NCBI RefSeq assembly: GCF_000426705.1
Contig: NZ_KE384555.1
Span: 282,362 to 346,361, forward strand
Direction: 5' to 3'
DNA length: 64,000 bases
Source of the DNA: Spirochaeta cellobiosiphila DSM 17781
Lineage (GTDB): Bacteria > Spirochaetota > Spirochaetia > DSM-17781
Numbering within the stretch: the first letter of the stretch is position 1; the number at the start of each line of letters is the position of its first letter. Positions 61,486 to 64,000 of this stretch are shown here, in pieces. Below the pieces are notes generated by a model. It saw nothing but the letters and a program-made list of their open reading frames with translations, did no database searches and had not been told where the DNA came from. A program made the position numbers and the translations under genes.

Positions 61486-62787
61486 GTGAGAATAAAGAAA
61501 TCATCTTATACTTTCCTAATACTATTAGGACTTCTATTAACATTAAACTCCTGTGGACCACGTAAAATTGGTTATGGTGTTATTTTGTGGTCTGACAATG
61601 AAGAGGTTCTTCCAACAGGATCATATGTTTGGGTTCTTAGAGAAAGTAACATAAGAGATACTTATACAGTAATGCAACCCTCTTCAAAAGATGAATATGA
61701 ACTTGATAAATGGCGAATTCATTTTTCTGAAAAAGAACAAGAGGCTAAAGACTATAAAAAGCAATTCACTCCCTATATAAGCTACTATGGAATAAGTGAG
61801 AAAGCCGGGCACGCTATAAGAGATGATAAAAGAGCAGACTCTGAACGTGTTTACAAACTTAGAGAAAATCAAGAAGTAAAAGTCATAGGACAATCTAAGG
61901 AGAAGGAAAAGATTGGCTCTTTTGATGAATATTGGTTCTATGTGTTAACTGAAGATGGTTATACTGGTTGGACTTATGGATCCTACTTAAAACCGTATAC
62001 AAATGATGCTAATGCCGAAGCCATCGTAGAGGAAAAAGAAGCAAACCCACTTGTTGAAACATTCCTGAATAATACTTGGAGACCAGAATATTTTCTTTCC
62101 ATGATGAATCAGGGAACCATTGATTTAAATGAATTTAGACCTGAATATGGCCTCTTTCCACTACGTGATACAAAACAAATTTCTATTGTTCTGCCCAATC
62201 GAAGCTTAACAGAAGAATATACGGATATAGCGAAATTAGGATATAGCCATTACGCGGCAATGGGAACCAAAATACAAATAAGGTTTTATGGGGATAAAAA
62301 AATAAGTGTTCAGTATAATTATAATGGTCGAGAATATTCAGAAGTATTCATACGTACAGACCAAGATATACAGGAAATAATCCTAAAAGAAAAAACAAGA
62401 AGACAGGTAGAATATAATACACTAATTAGCAAGGGCAAATTACTTACAAGTACAGCCTATGGAACCCTTGTTTTTGATGATAATAATCAATTCAACTGGC
62501 AAGACTATAACAGACTAGTACCAGACGTTATACCACAGGGGTTAACAGGAAAAGGCTTTGTGCGTTTTGATGTCTTCCTCTCTTCCCAAATGAAACACAA
62601 CTATCAAGGGGCAATGACCCTTAATTTTGATAGTTTAACAGGATCTAAATCTGTTGTGTTTATGTTTAACTATACGTCATCAGGAATCCAACTCGTCTAT
62701 GTCCCTAATAAAAATATGCGAGGGGATATGATCTATGATGAAGCTTTTAGTCCCACAGTTGTATTCTTTAACTACTCGGAGCAATAA
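61486..62787 (+). CDS. SH3-like-domain lipoprotein
   Basis: A 433-residue lipoprotein (lipobox LTLNSC, Cys 23). Residues about 95-175 hold a bacterial SH3-like domain (VYKLRENQEVKVIGQS, then GYTGWTYGSYLKPY) that may bind peptidoglycan. The remainder is beta-rich, with GKGFVRFDVFLSSQMKHNYQGAMTLNFDSL. Start GTG with AAAAAGG upstream. Function is unknown; related proteins occur in spirochaetes. The ABC-F gene follows without gap. Confidence 0.82.
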   Translation: MRIKKSSYTFLILLGLLLTLNSCGPRKIGYGVILWSDNEEVLPTGSYVWVLRESNIRDTYTVMQPSSKDEYELDKWRIHFSEKEQEAKDYKKQFTPYISYYGISEKAGHAIRDDKRADSERVYKLRENQEVKVIGQSKEKEKIGSFDEYWFYVLTEDGYTGWTYGSYLKPYTNDANAEAIVEEKEANPLVETFLNNTWRPEYFLSMMNQGTIDLNEFRPEYGLFPLRDTKQISIVLPNRSLTEEYTDIAKLGYSHYAAMGTKIQIRFYGDKKISVQYNYNGREYSEVFIRTDQDIQEIILKEKTRRQVEYNTLISKGKLLTSTAYGTLVFDDNNQFNWQDYNRLVPDVIPQGLTGKGFVRFDVFLSSQMKHNYQGAMTLNFDSLTGSKSVVFMFNYTSSGIQLVYVPNKNMRGDMIYDEAFSPTVVFFNYSEQ

Positions 62788-64000
62788 GTGATCCAATTAA
62801 CTAAAGTCTCTCTAGCATTTGGTGATAGGGATATATTAAAAGAGGTATCTCTCCAACTATCAAAAGAGGTTAAATCTGCCCTATCTGGTGCTAATGGAGC
62901 TGGAAAATCAACTTTACTAAAAATCGTTGCTGGGATAGTGAGCATCGATTCAGGAACGGTCTCATTATCAAAAGACTTTAGATTAGGATATCTACCACAA
63001 GGTGGTTTAGAAGCAGAAAACGGTCTTTCTCTGTGGGAAGAAACGGAGAAAGCCTATAGTTTCTATAAAGAGCTTGAGATACAAGCCCATAAAATAGCAG
63101 AGCAACTAGCAACGGAAAAGGATCCAGACAAACAGTCCCAGTTGATTCTGGACCATCATAACCTCCAAGAAACCATTCTCCACAGCGGGTATTATGAAAA
63201 AGATCAATCCATTGGTACTATCCTAAATGGTTTAGGATTTAAGAGCGATGATTATAATAAAGAAGCGGCTTCCTTCTCTGGTGGCTGGCAAATGCGTATT
63301 GCCCTCGCCAAGGTATTGCTTGAACATCCAGATTTCCTTCTTTTAGACGAACCAACTAACTATTTAGATATAGAGGCAAAAGATTGGCTCCAAAGTTTTC
63401 TTTCAGCTTATGAGGGAGGATTTCTATTGGTTAGTCATGATAGACACTTTCTTGACCAATGTGTAAATCAAGTTATCGAAGTTTTTCATGGTGGATTGGA
63501 GATATACAAAGGAAACTACTCCCAATATCAGAGTAAAAGAGAAGAAGAACTGAAATCTCTTATGTCTGAATATGAGAAACAACAGGAGGAGTTACAAAAG
63601 CTCGATGATTTTATTAGTCGATTTAGATATAATGCCAGTAAAGCAAAGTTGGTACAAAGCCGTATAAAACAACGAGATAAAATCCAACTTATTCAAATAC
63701 CAGAAGGAATGATTCCCATACATTTTCATTTTCCTCCTCCTCCACATTCAGGCAAGCAAGTATTAGATTTGGAAAATCTGAATAAATCCTATGGAAACCA
63801 CAAAGTTTTAGTCGATGTCAATTTAAATCTAACCCGAGGGGAGAAGTTGGTTATAACTGGTGTTAATGGTGCAGGAAAGTCTACTTTAATGCGGATTTTA
63901 GCTGGTGAGGACACAAACTTCCAAGGTACCGTTAAATGGGGAACTGATGTAAAAATCGGTTATTTCAGTCAAGATCATGAAAATAAATTAAAACCATCAA
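62788..64000 (+). CDS. ABC-F family ATP-binding protein (3' truncated by window end)
   Basis: A GTG start directly after the TAA of the lipoprotein gene opens a frame that continues past the right edge, giving 404 codons here. The first ABC domain is complete: GANGAGKST near residue 34, FSGGWQMRIALAKVLL and FLLLDEPTNYLDIEAKDWL. The linker has the basic, helical ABC-F cross-domain with KAKLVQSRIKQRDK and a proline-rich FHFPPPP. The second domain starts with GVNGAGKST. Uup/YdiF-type linker sequence suggests a housekeeping translation factor rather than a resistance protein. Confidence 0.93.
   Translation, partial: MIQLTKVSLAFGDRDILKEVSLQLSKEVKSALSGANGAGKSTLLKIVAGIVSIDSGTVSLSKDFRLGYLPQGGLEAENGLSLWEETEKAYSFYKELEIQAHKIAEQLATEKDPDKQSQLILDHHNLQETILHSGYYEKDQSIGTILNGLGFKSDDYNKEAASFSGGWQMRIALAKVLLEHPDFLLLDEPTNYLDIEAKDWLQSFLSAYEGGFLLVSHDRHFLDQCVNQVIEVFHGGLEIYKGNYSQYQSKREEELKSLMSEYEKQQEELQKLDDFISRFRYNASKAKLVQSRIKQRDKIQLIQIPEGMIPIHFHFPPPPHSGKQVLDLENLNKSYGNHKVLVDVNLNLTRGEKLVITGVNGAGKSTLMRILAGEDTNFQGTVKWGTDVKIGYFSQDHENKLKPS

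Noticed and set aside
1-64000. tRNA, rRNA, CRISPR arrays, insertion sequences, prophage or toxin-antitoxin modules
   Set aside because: Intergenic gaps are short and show no cloverleaf pattern, spaced repeats, transposase or integrase sequences.

Overview
This window looks like chromosome from a spirochaete, probably a free-living member of the Spirochaetales. The pointers are: low-to-moderate GC; dense two-strand gene packing; many short lipoprotein signals with relaxed lipoboxes (L-x-S-C type); a molybdate-binding protein with a mature end of the form FAGGSKEA; a bacterial XPB-type helicase beside its Helicase_C_3-like partner; an MlaE/MlaF/MCE lipid transport operon (so an outer membrane); and a single-polypeptide AroD-AroE enzyme. 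The assignment is an inference from gene content. I found no rRNA, tRNA, CRISPR array, insertion sequence or prophage. No gene-free stretch exceeds about 290 bp.

Layout. 1-4230 (+): the end of an iron/cobalamin-type ABC importer (binding protein cut by the window edge, permease, ATPase), then a DUF318 permease with a His-rich loop and its DUF1980 partner. 4260-7720 (-): a molybdate operon modA-modB-modC plus an excisionase-type HTH/periplasmic-binding-fold regulator, preceded by 10-bp-phased repeats. 7930-13650 (-): serine dehydratase, a degenerate NlpC/P60 protein, and a LysE / WYL regulator / cupin / VOC / GNAT run. 13700-18540 (+): a GlxA-type regulator, GAPDH, a YtrA-like GntR-ABC operon with a textbook promoter inside a long inverted repeat, and a NifX-like/DUF134 pair behind a perfect palindrome. 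18540-25630 (-): a GH114-like lipoprotein, an HU-like DUF4469 protein, a heterodimeric ABC exporter with its TetR regulator, and an MscS channel.

25680-27956 (+) is a transporter of the major facilitator type fused to a HEAT-repeat tail. 28000-36930 (-) holds PutP, a chemoreceptor, a DUF4105 protein, glycerol kinase, a PfkB sugar kinase and cardiolipin synthase. 36930-39050 (+) is an ABC-F protein preceded by a promoter, a 19-codon leader ORF and mutually exclusive short hairpins that could hide its ribosome-binding site. 39050-45270 has an HI0933-type flavoprotein (-), three small lipoproteins (+), PhoH (-), a PatB-type C-S lyase and a lipoprotein (-). 45350-52040 (+) has the Mla-type operon, with an MCE protein that appears to carry its own beta-barrel, followed by the XPB helicase pair. 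52050-56040 (-) has AroDE, a small exported protein, a TPR lipoprotein and a LiaF-like membrane protein. 56180-60230 (+) is an envelope cluster (TPR lipoprotein, LysM lytic transglycosylase, unknown exported protein) ending with an ROK fructokinase. The window closes with an M20 peptidase (-), an SH3 lipoprotein (+) and a second ABC-F gene that runs off the right edge.

The strongest unusual signals are regulatory (the ABC-F leader, the GntR and NifX/DUF134 palindromes, the mod repeats, the putP hairpin) and architectural (the MFS-HEAT fusion, the MCE-barrel fusion, the NlpC/P60 pseudoenzyme). Promoters, operators and RNA folds were read by eye; no energies or database searches were computed.
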